Shown here: in pieces, positions 1 to 6,112 of the stretch
Numbering within the stretch: position 1 is the stretch's first letter
How the letters are laid out: every line of letters begins with the position of its first letter
Assembly (NCBI GenBank): GCA_945836785.1
Contig: CAMAMD010000065.1
Coordinates: 1 to 7,534, forward strand
Source of the DNA: an uncultured Clostridium sp.
GTDB taxonomy: Bacteria > Bacillota_A > Clostridia > Lachnospirales > Lachnospiraceae
Direction of reading: 5' to 3'
DNA length: 7,534 nt
Position numbers and translations under genes: made by a program
The notes under the pieces: model-generated
What the model was told of the DNA's origin: nothing
What the model saw: only the letters and a program-made list of their open reading frames with translations
Databases searched by the model: none

Positions 1-1
1 T

Positions 2-29
2 TTGCAGTATAATACAAGTATGGTATAAT
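2..29 (+). promoter_or_regulatory. Sigma-A promoter with extended -10, upstream of the c-di-GMP riboswitch
   Basis: A TTGCAG -35 box (2-7) is followed by 16 bases and a perfect TATAAT -10 box (24-29). The -10 is preceded by TGG (21-23), which gives the TGn extended -10 element. Transcription would start near base 36, a few bases before the riboswitch aptamer, which is the expected geometry. A second TATAAT lies at 8-13, but its -35 would fall outside the window. The same TTGCAG -35 is used by the promoter before maf. The call rests on sequence match only. Confidence 0.7.
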
Positions 30-40
30 ACATATAAATT

Positions 41-112
41 AATCTTTTGGCAAAACAGATGAAAATCTGTGACGCAAAGCTATAGGGACTGTAAAATGTC
101 AGCCAGTTGCAT
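41..112 (+). ncRNA. c-di-GMP-I riboswitch aptamer (GEMM-I)
   Basis: The stretch carries the conserved blocks of the GEMM-I aptamer in order. GGCAAA (49-54) leads into a six-pair P1b hairpin, ACAGAT/ATCTGT (55-60 with 65-70), closed by a GAAA tetraloop (61-64). GACGCAAAGC (71-80) follows, then TATAGGGACT (81-90) and AGCCAGTTGC (101-110). The last two can form an interrupted P2: 79-80 with 109-110, 82-83 with 106-107, 85-86 with 103-104 and 87-89 with 98-100. In this family the two guanines of cyclic di-GMP are bound at the junction of these helices, and the GAAA loop docks on P2. The basal P1 closing stem is not obvious here, which lowers certainty slightly. It sits just downstream of a promoter and upstream of a terminator-like hairpin, so it probably works by transcription attenuation. 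The likely target is the small gene at 411-647. Confidence 0.87.
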
Positions 113-137
113 AACATACGTTGTTATTTGATTTTAT

Positions 138-167
138 GGCATGATAGTCTCTATCATGTCTTTTGTT
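138..167 (+). terminator. Rho-independent terminator, the riboswitch expression platform
   Basis: A 10-pair stem (138-147 with 151-160, one G-U pair) with a three-base loop TCT is followed directly by TTTTGTT (161-167). The stem is AT-rich and the U tract is interrupted by a G, so it may be a moderate terminator, as suits a switch. Bases 144-154, covering the end of the left arm, the loop and part of the right arm, can instead pair with 82-92 of the aptamer. That 11-pair alternative contains two G-U pairs. The two structures exclude each other. Confidence 0.75.
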
Positions 168-199
168 ATATAACAGAAATTTATAGCTCTGTTATATAA
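166..199 (+). repeat. Perfect 12-bp AT-rich inverted repeat
   Basis: TTATATAACAGA (166-177) and TCTGTTATATAA (188-199) are exact reverse complements around a 10-base spacer. The left arm begins inside the U tract of the preceding terminator. No T run follows the right arm, so it does not look like a terminator in its own right. It could be an RNA hairpin that stabilises read-through transcripts, or a DNA operator site. Nothing in the sequence decides between these. Confidence 0.6.
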
Positions 200-250
200 A
201 TCAATGGGGACTGGAGTACATAGTAGCACTGTGGTGGAAAGGTTAATATA

Positions 251-286
251 ATGTGGGGGGAATGGATGAGCCTGATTATCCTGTAG
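251..286 (+). CDS. Possible 11-residue leader peptide
   Basis: A short frame from ATG 251 reads MWGEWMSLIIL and ends in tandem TAG TAA stops. A plausible ribosome binding site, GGAAAGG (236-242), lies 8 bases before the ATG. The peptide holds two tryptophans and a hydrophobic end. Its codons from the fourth onward, up to the stop, lie in the left arm (261-285) of the long hairpin at 261-350. A translating ribosome would therefore hold that hairpin open. This is the arrangement of a leader-peptide control element, but no T run follows the hairpin. A frame this short arises by chance easily. The call is tentative and no function is assigned. Confidence 0.25.
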   Translation: MWGEWMSLIIL

Positions 287-350
287 TAAATTTGAAAATT
301 ATGTATGTGTATGAGAGGGAAAATATACAGGATAATCGGAATCGTCCATT
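261..350 (+). repeat. Long imperfect hairpin upstream of the DUF6465-like gene
   Basis: Bases 261-285 pair with 326-350 over 25 positions. There are 23 pairs (including G-U at 267/344 and 273/338) and one two-by-two internal loop (270-271 with 340-341). The inner 12 pairs, GATTATCCTGTA (274-285) with TACAGGATAATC (326-337), are perfect. The 40-base loop (286-325) is A-rich and unstructured by eye. The hairpin ends 60 bases before the start codon at 411. It might be an RNA processing or stability element, a small RNA, or a relic of a miniature inverted-repeat element. No clear target-site duplication is visible. Confidence 0.6.
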
Positions 351-410
351 GTAGGATTATAAATGTATAAGTATCTGTAGAGTATGTTTTTATGGTTGGG
401 GTGATGAAAT

Positions 411-647
411 ATGAAGGACGAGAGCACAGAGACAAAAAAGACAGCGGAAGTCAAGTCGGAGATATTTGTACAGTATCGTGAATATGAAACAAACATGGAT
501 CGTATTGAAGCACGAATAAAAGAGGATTATTTCCGCAAGGAGGTTGCACCGATTCAGTCTATGCAGATTTACATTAAGACTGAAGACTTCGCGGCATATT
601 ATGTAATCAATGAAGGGTGTACCGGAAAGGTTAGCCTGTTCGGATAA
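411..647 (+). CDS. DUF6465-like small protein, function unknown
   Basis: This 78-residue protein resembles the small DUF6465 proteins found widely in Lachnospiraceae; the family is recalled from pattern, not searched. After a charged, variable N-terminus (1-15) comes KSEIFVQYREYE (15-26). Next is a helix-like charged stretch (29-43), then IQSMQIYIKTEDFAAYYVIN (48-67) and a GKVSLF end (72-77). The conserved pattern is a strand, a helix, a strand, the AAYYVIN segment and a Gly-Lys-Val close. There is no signal peptide or membrane segment, so it is probably cytoplasmic. The start at 411 is served by a weak GGGGTGATG site (398-406). No strong promoter lies directly upstream, so it is most simply read from the riboswitch promoter at 2-29 through a leader of about 375 nt. 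If so, c-di-GMP controls its expression. It stands alone, with long hairpins on both sides. The biochemical role is unknown. Confidence 0.75.
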   Translation: MKDESTETKKTAEVKSEIFVQYREYETNMDRIEARIKEDYFRKEVAPIQSMQIYIKTEDFAAYYVINEGCTGKVSLFG

Positions 648-690
648 TATATATTTTCATTGATTGGCACTTGGAATAGAATGTTACATT

Positions 691-796
691 CAGATAATAT
701 GGCAGGTTTATATGTATAATAGGGGAAGAACGTTGTGTGAGCAACGAGCGGGGGCATGTTTTCCAAATTATACATATATGCCTGCCATATTGTCTG
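691..796 (+). repeat. 106-nt long-stem hairpin downstream of the DUF6465-like gene
   Basis: Bases 691-720 pair with 767-796 in 29 of 30 positions; two are G-U (695/792 and 707/780) and one is a T-T mismatch (708/779). Within the loop, GGAA (724-727) can pair with TTCC (761-764), and CGTTG (731-735) pairs with CAACG (742-746) around TGTGAG. The whole segment therefore folds into one rod with an inner stem. No T run follows, so it is not a typical terminator. It could be a 3' end stabiliser, a structured small RNA or a miniature inverted-repeat element. No convincing target-site duplication is seen at its ends. The rest of 648-850 shows no gene. Confidence 0.7.
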
Positions 797-850
797 CATA
801 TGAGATTATTTGTTTCAGAATGAACATATGAAATAGACGTAAAAAATGAA

Positions 851-879
851 TTGCAGATAAACTCAGTGATGTATATAAT
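851..879 (+). promoter_or_regulatory. Sigma-A promoter for the maf operon
   Basis: TTGCAG (851-856) and a perfect TATAAT (874-879) are separated by the ideal 17 bases. Transcription would begin near base 886, about 40 bases before the maf start codon. No other strong promoter was seen before 6005, so it may drive the four genes from maf to the MATE transporter. Confidence 0.75.
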
Positions 880-924
880 AGGAATAGTGAACAGTAATAT
901 TCAGATTATGAAAAGGTGTATGTG

Positions 925-1551
925 ATGAATAAAATGGTATTGGCATCCGCCTCACCGAGAAGACGGGAGCTGCTTGCACTTTTGGGATATGAGTTTCAGG
1001 TGATTGTATCTGAAATAGAAGAGGTTATCACGAAAACACAGCCCGCTGAGGTTGTAGAGGAACTTTCCCGGCAAAAAGCTTTGGATGTATACAGGATATA
1101 TACGGAAAAATATGGAAATAATATAAAGGAATCGACGGATTCGGTCATTGTCATTGGTGCCGATACGGTAGTCTCTGTAGGCGGTCGGATTTTGGGAAAG
1201 CCGGGTACGCAGGAGGCAGCTTATGAGATGCTTCACGAATTGCAGGGGAATTCCCATGAGGTTTATACGGGAGTGACTTTGGTTAAACCGAAATCGGATA
1301 TTCGTGCTGATAAGACGGATGGAGAATTGCTTAAGGTGAAGAGTTTTCATGAGTGTACAACAGTTACATTTTATCCCATGACAGACGCAGAGATATGGGA
1401 ATATATTAGAACGAAAGATCCGATGGACAAGGCAGGGGCTTATGGAATACAGAGTGGAGCTGCACGCTTTGTCAAAGGGATTACAGGCGATTATAATAAT
1501 GTGGTCGGGCTTCCCGTTGCACGGCTATATCATGAATTACAGGGTATGTAG
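925..1551 (+). CDS. maf: Maf-family nucleoside triphosphate pyrophosphatase
   Basis: Maf proteins hydrolyse dTTP, UTP and modified nucleotides to monophosphates and pyrophosphate. They are thought to clean the nucleotide pool and have been linked to septum formation in Bacillus. With the start at 925 the protein has 208 residues. Visible family motifs are VLASASPRRRELL (5-17), GADTVV (78-83, with catalytic-type Asp80), GKP (91-93), VYTGV (113-117), DPMDKAGAYGIQ (165-176) and GDYNNVVGLP (188-197). The AGAYGIQ motif favours the dTTP/UTP (YhdE) class over the YceF class. It is slightly longer than the usual 190 or so residues, through extra residues near 60-72 and 122-140. ATG 925 is preferred because AAAAGG (911-916) lies 8 bases upstream; the in-frame GTG at 916 overlaps that site. 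The protein is cytoplasmic. It ends 11 bases before the AAA+ gene, whose ribosome site overlaps its stop. Confidence 0.95.
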   Translation: MNKMVLASASPRRRELLALLGYEFQVIVSEIEEVITKTQPAEVVEELSRQKALDVYRIYTEKYGNNIKESTDSVIVIGADTVVSVGGRILGKPGTQEAAYEMLHELQGNSHEVYTGVTLVKPKSDIRADKTDGELLKVKSFHECTTVTFYPMTDAEIWEYIRTKDPMDKAGAYGIQSGAARFVKGITGDYNNVVGLPVARLYHELQGM

Positions 1552-1562
1552 AGGAAGATAAG

Positions 1563-3245
1563 ATGGAGTGGGGATTTAGTGCTGTAAAAGTAAAAGAAGA
1601 GAGCAGGATGATGTATAATCTGTGCATGAAACGTGCAGAAAGCATTGGACATGCAGAGTTTATCCGGACGGATGGACGGGTGTCTCTGCAGGAGGCGTTT
1701 CACACGGATATGCTGAATTTTTTGATTTATCTTGCTTATTCAGATGGAAAAATATCCAAAGAGGAGATTCGCTATATCAATTCTCTGATGGGGTTGCAGT
1801 TGTATGACAAGCTGGTGTCGGAATATGCCGACAAATGGGGCTTAAAAGGAGAGTCAATCAAGGAGAGGGCACCGCTTTCTCTTGAACCTTTTGTGCGCTC
1901 TAATATCGGACCGGAAACCGGAGAAATCAGTAACGGATACTATGATTTGTTGTCGTTATATGTTACAACTTTCAATTATATCGGAAATGATTTTATTGCC
2001 TGCAACAAGGATGTTCTCCAGGGAGAGATTGAAGCGTTGTCCTCTTATATTATGATGTTGAAAGAAAATATAGATTCTATCAACGGAAAAATGAACGAAT
2101 ATAAACCAACTATAGAATTTAAGCCGGGAAGTAAAGTTAAGCAGGAACCGTTGCCGGAGTATGTTACGAGTGACAGAAAACCATATCACCTTTCAAATGA
2201 TATGATGAATGGTGACAGAGTATATCGTGATGATAAGGTTTCCGAAGAAAAAAGCAATCGGATGTTTCGCCGGAATATACTTGGTCATGATTCCGATGAA
2301 ATATCGGTGGATAAAACGGAAGATATGAATCAAAACAACACAGAGAACCGGCCAAACATAATGGCATATGACAATAATGCAAATGTGCAGAAGGACATGA
2401 AAAAGGTTGTGGGAACAGAGGAAATTAACCTTGAGGCTCTGTTGGATGAGTTGAATCAGTTGACCGGTATGGAGAGCGTGAAAAAAGAAGTAAACAATTT
2501 GGTTAATCTTCTCAGAATATGTCGTATCAGACAGGAAAAGGGACTTCAGCTTCCGCCTACAACAAATCATCTGGTATTTCTGGGAAATCCGGGAACAGGA
2601 AAGACGACGGTTGCGAGAATATTGTCTAAGATATATCATGGTTTGGGTATTTTATCAAAAGGTCATCTGGTGGAGGTTGACCGTTCCGGTCTGGTGGCCG
2701 GCTATATGGGACAGACCGGTGAGAAGGTCATGGAAGTTGTGGAGCAGGCAAAAGGAGGTATTCTGTTTATCGATGAGGCCTATGCACTTGCCAGTGGAAA
2801 ACAGGATGGAGACTTCGGTAAAGAGGCGATAGATATCTTAAATAAAGCGATGGAAGATTATCGAGATGATCTGATTGTAATTGCGGCCGGATATCATGAT
2901 GAAATGCAGGATTTTCTGGATGCCAATCCGGGACTTCGCTCCAGATTTAACAGGACGATTGAGTTCCCGGACTACAGTGCTTCGGAATTGATAGAAATTA
3001 TGACCAACCGCGCATCCAAGCTGGATTATCATTTCAGTAATGATGCACTGGATTTTGTGAAAAAAAGATTCGAACAGGTATTGGCATGTCCGCCGGACAA
3101 TTTCGGAAATGCAAGGTCTGTACGAAATTATCTGGATAATGTAATCAATAATCAGGCGAATCGTCTGGTCAAGGAGGCAAGCTTCAAGGAGGATGAGCTG
3201 ATGCAGATTAATCTGGCTGATGTGGAGCATGTGGATTTGACCTAG
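1563..3245 (+). CDS. TerB-like / CbbX-SpoVK-type AAA+ ATPase fusion
   Basis: The 560-residue protein has three parts. Residues about 44-175 look TerB-like: FLIYLAYSDGKISKEEI (53-69) has the acidic SDG-IS-EE pattern, and a second helical region with an acidic turn follows around 135-175. Residues about 178-290 are a polar linker rich in Asp, Asn and Lys. Residues about 292-540 form a complete AAA+ module of the CbbX/SpoVK/EccA type. It has Walker A GNPGTGKTT (341-349), Walker B ILFIDEA (400-406, with D404 and E405), sensor 1 around IAAGY (440-444), an arginine-finger region PGLRSRF (456-462) and sensor 2 around R518 in GNARSVRN. All catalytic residues are present, so it should be an active hexameric remodelling ATPase. 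Its substrate is unknown; relatives remodel Rubisco or assist type VII secretion, but neither is seen here. GAGGAAG (1551-1557) sits 5 bases before the ATG and overlaps the maf stop, suggesting translational coupling. There is no signal peptide. Confidence 0.88.
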   Translation: MEWGFSAVKVKEESRMMYNLCMKRAESIGHAEFIRTDGRVSLQEAFHTDMLNFLIYLAYSDGKISKEEIRYINSLMGLQLYDKLVSEYADKWGLKGESIKERAPLSLEPFVRSNIGPETGEISNGYYDLLSLYVTTFNYIGNDFIACNKDVLQGEIEALSSYIMMLKENIDSINGKMNEYKPTIEFKPGSKVKQEPLPEYVTSDRKPYHLSNDMMNGDRVYRDDKVSEEKSNRMFRRNILGHDSDEISVDKTEDMNQNNTENRPNIMAYDNNANVQKDMKKVVGTEEINLEALLDELNQLTGMESVKKEVNNLVNLLRICRIRQEKGLQLPPTTNHLVFLGNPGTGKTTVARILSKIYHGLGILSKGHLVEVDRSGLVAGYMGQTGEKVMEVVEQAKGGILFIDEAYALASGKQDGDFGKEAIDILNKAMEDYRDDLIVIAAGYHDEMQDFLDANPGLRSRFNRTIEFPDYSASELIEIMTNRASKLDYHFSNDALDFVKKRFEQVLACPPDNFGNARSVRNYLDNVINNQANRLVKEASFKEDELMQINLADVEHVDLT

Positions 3246-3275
3246 TCGGAGGATGCTGTAAAGCAGGATGTACTT

Positions 3276-3280
3276 GGAGG
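3276..3280 (+). promoter_or_regulatory. Ribosome binding site that sets the decarboxylase start
   Basis: GGAGG lies 5 bases before ATG 3286 but after the in-frame ATG at 3268. It therefore supports the downstream ATG and drops six codons from the longest reading frame. Confidence 0.8.
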
Positions 3281-3285
3281 AAAAA

Positions 3286-4641
3286 ATGAGAAGATACATA
3301 ACAGAAGAGCTGGAAAAGTATCTGAATGAAGAACATCATCCGTGGCATATGCCGGGGCATAAGAGAAAACCGGGAAATCAGGGCACGGTGAACAAAATGC
3401 TTGAGCAGGTGATGTGCTTTGATGTGACGGAGGTTCCGGGATTGGATGATTTGCATCATCCGGAAGGAATCATTCAGGCTTCTCTTGAGGAGCTGAAACG
3501 CATATATGGAACCTGTGGAAGCTATTATCTGGTGAATGGGTCAACCTGTGGAATTATGTCGGCTATCACTGCCTGTTGTCGCAGGGATGACGGGAGGAAT
3601 CATGTATTTGATAATTCGGAAAAGCATGATATTGTAATTGCCCGAAATTGCCATAAATCGGTTTATCACACAGTGGAGCTGTTGGGACTTTCACCGGTCT
3701 TTGCGGAACCGCAGCGACTCTCAGAGGATATTTATGGGGCGGTGTGTCCGGAGAAAATAGAAGTACTTTGCCGGGAGAATCCCGGTGTCAGGGCAGTTGT
3801 TATTACCAGTCCGACATACGAGGGGATTGTGTCGGATGTTGCCGGCATTAAGGATATATTGGAGCGGTATGATATTCCGCTTATTGTAGACGAAGCGCAT
3901 GGGGCGCATTTTTGTTTTATGCGGGAAATGCCAAAATCTGCGGTCGTGGCACATGCGGATATTGTAATACAAAGTCTCCACAAAACATTGCCGTCATTGA
4001 CGCAGACGGCAGTGCTGCATGTGACGAATGAGAAATATCATGATGCAGTGCGCAGATATCTGTCATATTATATGAGTTCATCCCCGTCTTATCCTATGCT
4101 TTGCAGTATGGAGTGTGCTGTGGCATGGGCACAGGAACAGGATTATGGTGATTATCTCAGATGTTTAAAACAGTTTCGGAGGGACGTAAGTCATTTACGA
4201 CATATAAGGCTGCTTGGAATGGAGGAGGCGGAAAATGCAGGGGCATATGATTATGATATTTCCAGGATTGTGCTTACTGCAGACGAACCGATGTCCGGGC
4301 AGAATCTGGAGAAAGCGCTGGATGAAACCGGAAACATTGTATGCGAGATGTCAGGGCTTCATCATGTTGTTCTTATATCGACGGCCATGGACAGTGAGGA
4401 CGAATTTGAGCATCTTTACCAAACGCTCGTGCAGATAGATGAACATTTTGAAGAGATGATACAATTGCCTGTGTGTGAGGAAAATGAGGTGTCGGCTTTA
4501 CTGGGGCAGAGTGCAAAACAGCATATATATGTTTACCCACCGGGAATCCCGATTGTTATGGCAGGTGAAACGGTGACCGAAGAAAAATTGTCTGTCATAT
4601 ATCAATATATCAAAGATGGAAAAAAGGTATATGGATTATAA
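3286..4641 (+). CDS. Orn/Lys/Arg-type PLP decarboxylase, short form
   Basis: This fold-type I PLP enzyme of 451 residues belongs to the Orn/Lys/Arg decarboxylase family and is closest in style to the Gram-positive SpeA/YaaO group. Such enzymes decarboxylate basic amino acids to agmatine, cadaverine or putrescine. Motifs from the start at 3286 are HMPGHKR (21-27), the EVPGLDDLHHPEG region, YYLVNGSTCG, PTYEG, DEAHGAH (202-208, with Asp202 expected to hold the pyridine nitrogen of PLP) and SLHKTL (230-235, with Lys233 as the likely Schiff-base lysine). A C-terminal YVYPPGIPIVMAGE segment matches the family's C-terminal domain. It lacks the N-terminal response-regulator-like wing domain of the large enterobacterial enzymes. 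Substrate specificity cannot be read from the sequence. It follows the AAA+ gene by 40 bases and precedes the MATE gene by 15, in an apparent operon. It is cytoplasmic. Confidence 0.9.
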   Translation: MRRYITEELEKYLNEEHHPWHMPGHKRKPGNQGTVNKMLEQVMCFDVTEVPGLDDLHHPEGIIQASLEELKRIYGTCGSYYLVNGSTCGIMSAITACCRRDDGRNHVFDNSEKHDIVIARNCHKSVYHTVELLGLSPVFAEPQRLSEDIYGAVCPEKIEVLCRENPGVRAVVITSPTYEGIVSDVAGIKDILERYDIPLIVDEAHGAHFCFMREMPKSAVVAHADIVIQSLHKTLPSLTQTAVLHVTNEKYHDAVRRYLSYYMSSSPSYPMLCSMECAVAWAQEQDYGDYLRCLKQFRRDVSHLRHIRLLGMEEAENAGAYDYDISRIVLTADEPMSGQNLEKALDETGNIVCEMSGLHHVVLISTAMDSEDEFEHLYQTLVQIDEHFEEMIQLPVCEENEVSALLGQSAKQHIYVYPPGIPIVMAGETVTEEKLSVIYQYIKDGKKVYGL

Positions 4642-4656
4642 AAAGGAGCAACAATT

Positions 4657-5997
4657 ATGAAAGACTTGACAAAGGGTTATCCGGCCAAGATTATAATCAT
4701 GTTTGCCATACCGATTATTTGTGGCAATATATTTCAGCAGTTGTACAATATTGCTGACAGCAAGATTGTCAGTACTTATGTAAGCACAAATGCATTTGCG
4801 GCTGTAGGAGCGACCAGTGTTGTGTCAAATACAATTATAGGATTTATTTCTGGGCTGACACAGGGGTTTGCGATTCCTGTAGCGAACAGCTATGGTGCAA
4901 AGGATTACAAACGGATGCGGCGTTATGTTGCGGGAACAATTATATTATCCCTGGCGGTGGCGACTATGCTTACTGTTTTGTCTCTGTTATTTATAGGGGG
5001 GATTTTGCGGGCACTCCATACACCTTCTGATATTATGCAGGATGCACTTGCTTATGTCAGAATTATTTTGGCAGGAACAATACTGACAGCATTGTACAAT
5101 ATGTGTGCAAATGTGCTTCGGGCGGTGGGAGACAGCAAGACACCGCTGTATTGTCTGATGACTGCGGTTGTTATAAATGTTGTGCTTGATTTGTTTTTTG
5201 TCAGAGCTCTTGATATGCAGATTAAGGGAGCGGCATATGCAACAGTAATTGCACAGGGAGTCGCAGCGTTAATGTGTATGTGTTATATCGGGGTGCGTTT
5301 CCGGGAAATTCTCCCGCATGGAGAAGAATGGAAACCGGAGACAGGCCAATATCCGGATTTGATTACAACGGGATTGTCCATGGGACTTATGTCCTGCATT
5401 GTCAATATAGGTACAGTTGTGCTGCAGGGCGCTATCAACGGGCTTGGAACAGCTATCGTAGCGGCACATACGGCAGCGAGAAGAATATTTGATATTTTAA
5501 CGGTTACGCTGTTTTCCATTGGCATTGCTATGACGACCTATGTCAGTCAGAATATGGGAGCAGGAAAGCCGGAAAGGGTAAAACAGGGCGTGAAACAGGC
5601 AATTATTATGGTAACGGTGATTACGACAGTGCTGATTATCATTTGCTTTGCTTTCGCAGAACCGGTGTTCCGTTGGCTTACCAGCAGTGATGACAGTCAG
5701 ATTATAGAACCGGCTGTCATGTATTCTCATATCAGCATTATTTTTTTCTATGTGCTGGGCCCGCTCTTCGTACTCAGATGTTCGTTGCAGGGTATGGGCA
5801 GAAAGGTAATTCCTGTGTGTTCGAGTGTACTGGAGATGGTAATTAAGATTCTGTCGGCACAGTTCCTTGTTCCGGTTTTCGCGTATACGGGAGTCGCATT
5901 TACGGAATCAATTAGCTGGGTTGCCATGACAATTCTTCTTGCGTCGGCTTATCTTACAGGGCAACCAGAAAAATATACCGAATCCCGGAGCAGATAG
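4657..5997 (+). CDS. MATE-family multidrug/metabolite efflux transporter
   Basis: MATE proteins are inner-membrane antiporters that use Na+ or H+ to export cationic compounds. The 446-residue length and about 12 hydrophobic segments fit the family. The N-terminal lobe begins with a short cytoplasmic stretch, then IIIMFAIPIICGNIFQQLYN (12-31) and the IADSKIVS segment, a variant of the usual YN-VD-I-VG signature. GLTQGFAIPVANSYGAKDY (66-84) and ANVLRAVGDSKTPL (151-164) are also typical. The second lobe opens at GLSMGLMSCIVNIGTVVLQG (239-258) and contains AAHTAARRIFDI (269-280). The protein ends in a charged, soluble tail. AAGGAG (4643-4648) overlaps the end of the decarboxylase gene and lies 8 bases before the ATG, suggesting co-translation. 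The substrate is unknown; an amine made by its neighbour is an inference from position only. I saw no clear terminator after it. Confidence 0.93.
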   Translation: MKDLTKGYPAKIIIMFAIPIICGNIFQQLYNIADSKIVSTYVSTNAFAAVGATSVVSNTIIGFISGLTQGFAIPVANSYGAKDYKRMRRYVAGTIILSLAVATMLTVLSLLFIGGILRALHTPSDIMQDALAYVRIILAGTILTALYNMCANVLRAVGDSKTPLYCLMTAVVINVVLDLFFVRALDMQIKGAAYATVIAQGVAALMCMCYIGVRFREILPHGEEWKPETGQYPDLITTGLSMGLMSCIVNIGTVVLQGAINGLGTAIVAAHTAARRIFDILTVTLFSIGIAMTTYVSQNMGAGKPERVKQGVKQAIIMVTVITTVLIIICFAFAEPVFRWLTSSDDSQIIEPAVMYSHISIIFFYVLGPLFVLRCSLQGMGRKVIPVCSSVLEMVIKILSAQFLVPVFAYTGVAFTESISWVAMTILLASAYLTGQPEKYTESRSR

Positions 5998-6004
5998 GTT
6001 AATG

Positions 6005-6034
6005 TTGACAAAAGGGAAATAATAAATCTATAAT
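6005..6034 (+). promoter_or_regulatory. Consensus sigma-A promoter
   Basis: Perfect TTGACA (6005-6010) and perfect TATAAT (6029-6034) boxes are separated by 18 bases. Transcription would begin near 6041, giving a leader of about 70 bases before the GTG at 6113. This is the strongest promoter in the window. It is also the best candidate to drive ptb-buk, since no good separate promoter lies in 6365-6417. Confidence 0.82.
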
Positions 6035-6112
6035 AAAAGGAATATATCTACTCATTATAAAAAAGTGATGATAAAATAAGAAAGTCAGTTAATCGTTTAG
6101 GAGGATGCAAGT

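Noticed and set aside
247..252. TATAAT as a separate promoter for the DUF6465-like gene
   Set aside because: The -10 match is good, but no -35 box is visible 16-18 bases upstream and it lies just before the possible leader ORF. It is not excluded, only unsupported.
301..354. 17-codon frame starting at ATG 301 within the hairpin loop
   Set aside because: No ribosome binding site precedes it, and it is easily explained by chance.
181..496. Overlapping minus-strand open frames across the leader
   Set aside because: They are rich in Ile, Tyr and Pro, have no recognisable motif or ribosome site, and lie opposite the hairpin and the start of the DUF6465-like gene. They are best explained by AT-rich sequence.
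691..796. Rho-independent terminator for the DUF6465-like gene
   Set aside because: The stem is far too long and no T run follows the right arm. No alternative terminator was seen between 648 and 690.
2193..2639. Minus-strand frames inside the AAA+, decarboxylase and ptb genes
   Set aside because: They are shadows of clearly recognised + strand genes and show no domains or ribosome sites.
3268..3285. Upstream start for the decarboxylase (six extra codons)
   Set aside because: The GGAGG site at 3276-3280 lies inside this stretch and is correctly spaced only for ATG 3286.
5998..6112. Terminator after the MATE gene
   Set aside because: No convincing GC stem with T run is visible; the segment is AT-rich and holds the promoter at 6005-6034.
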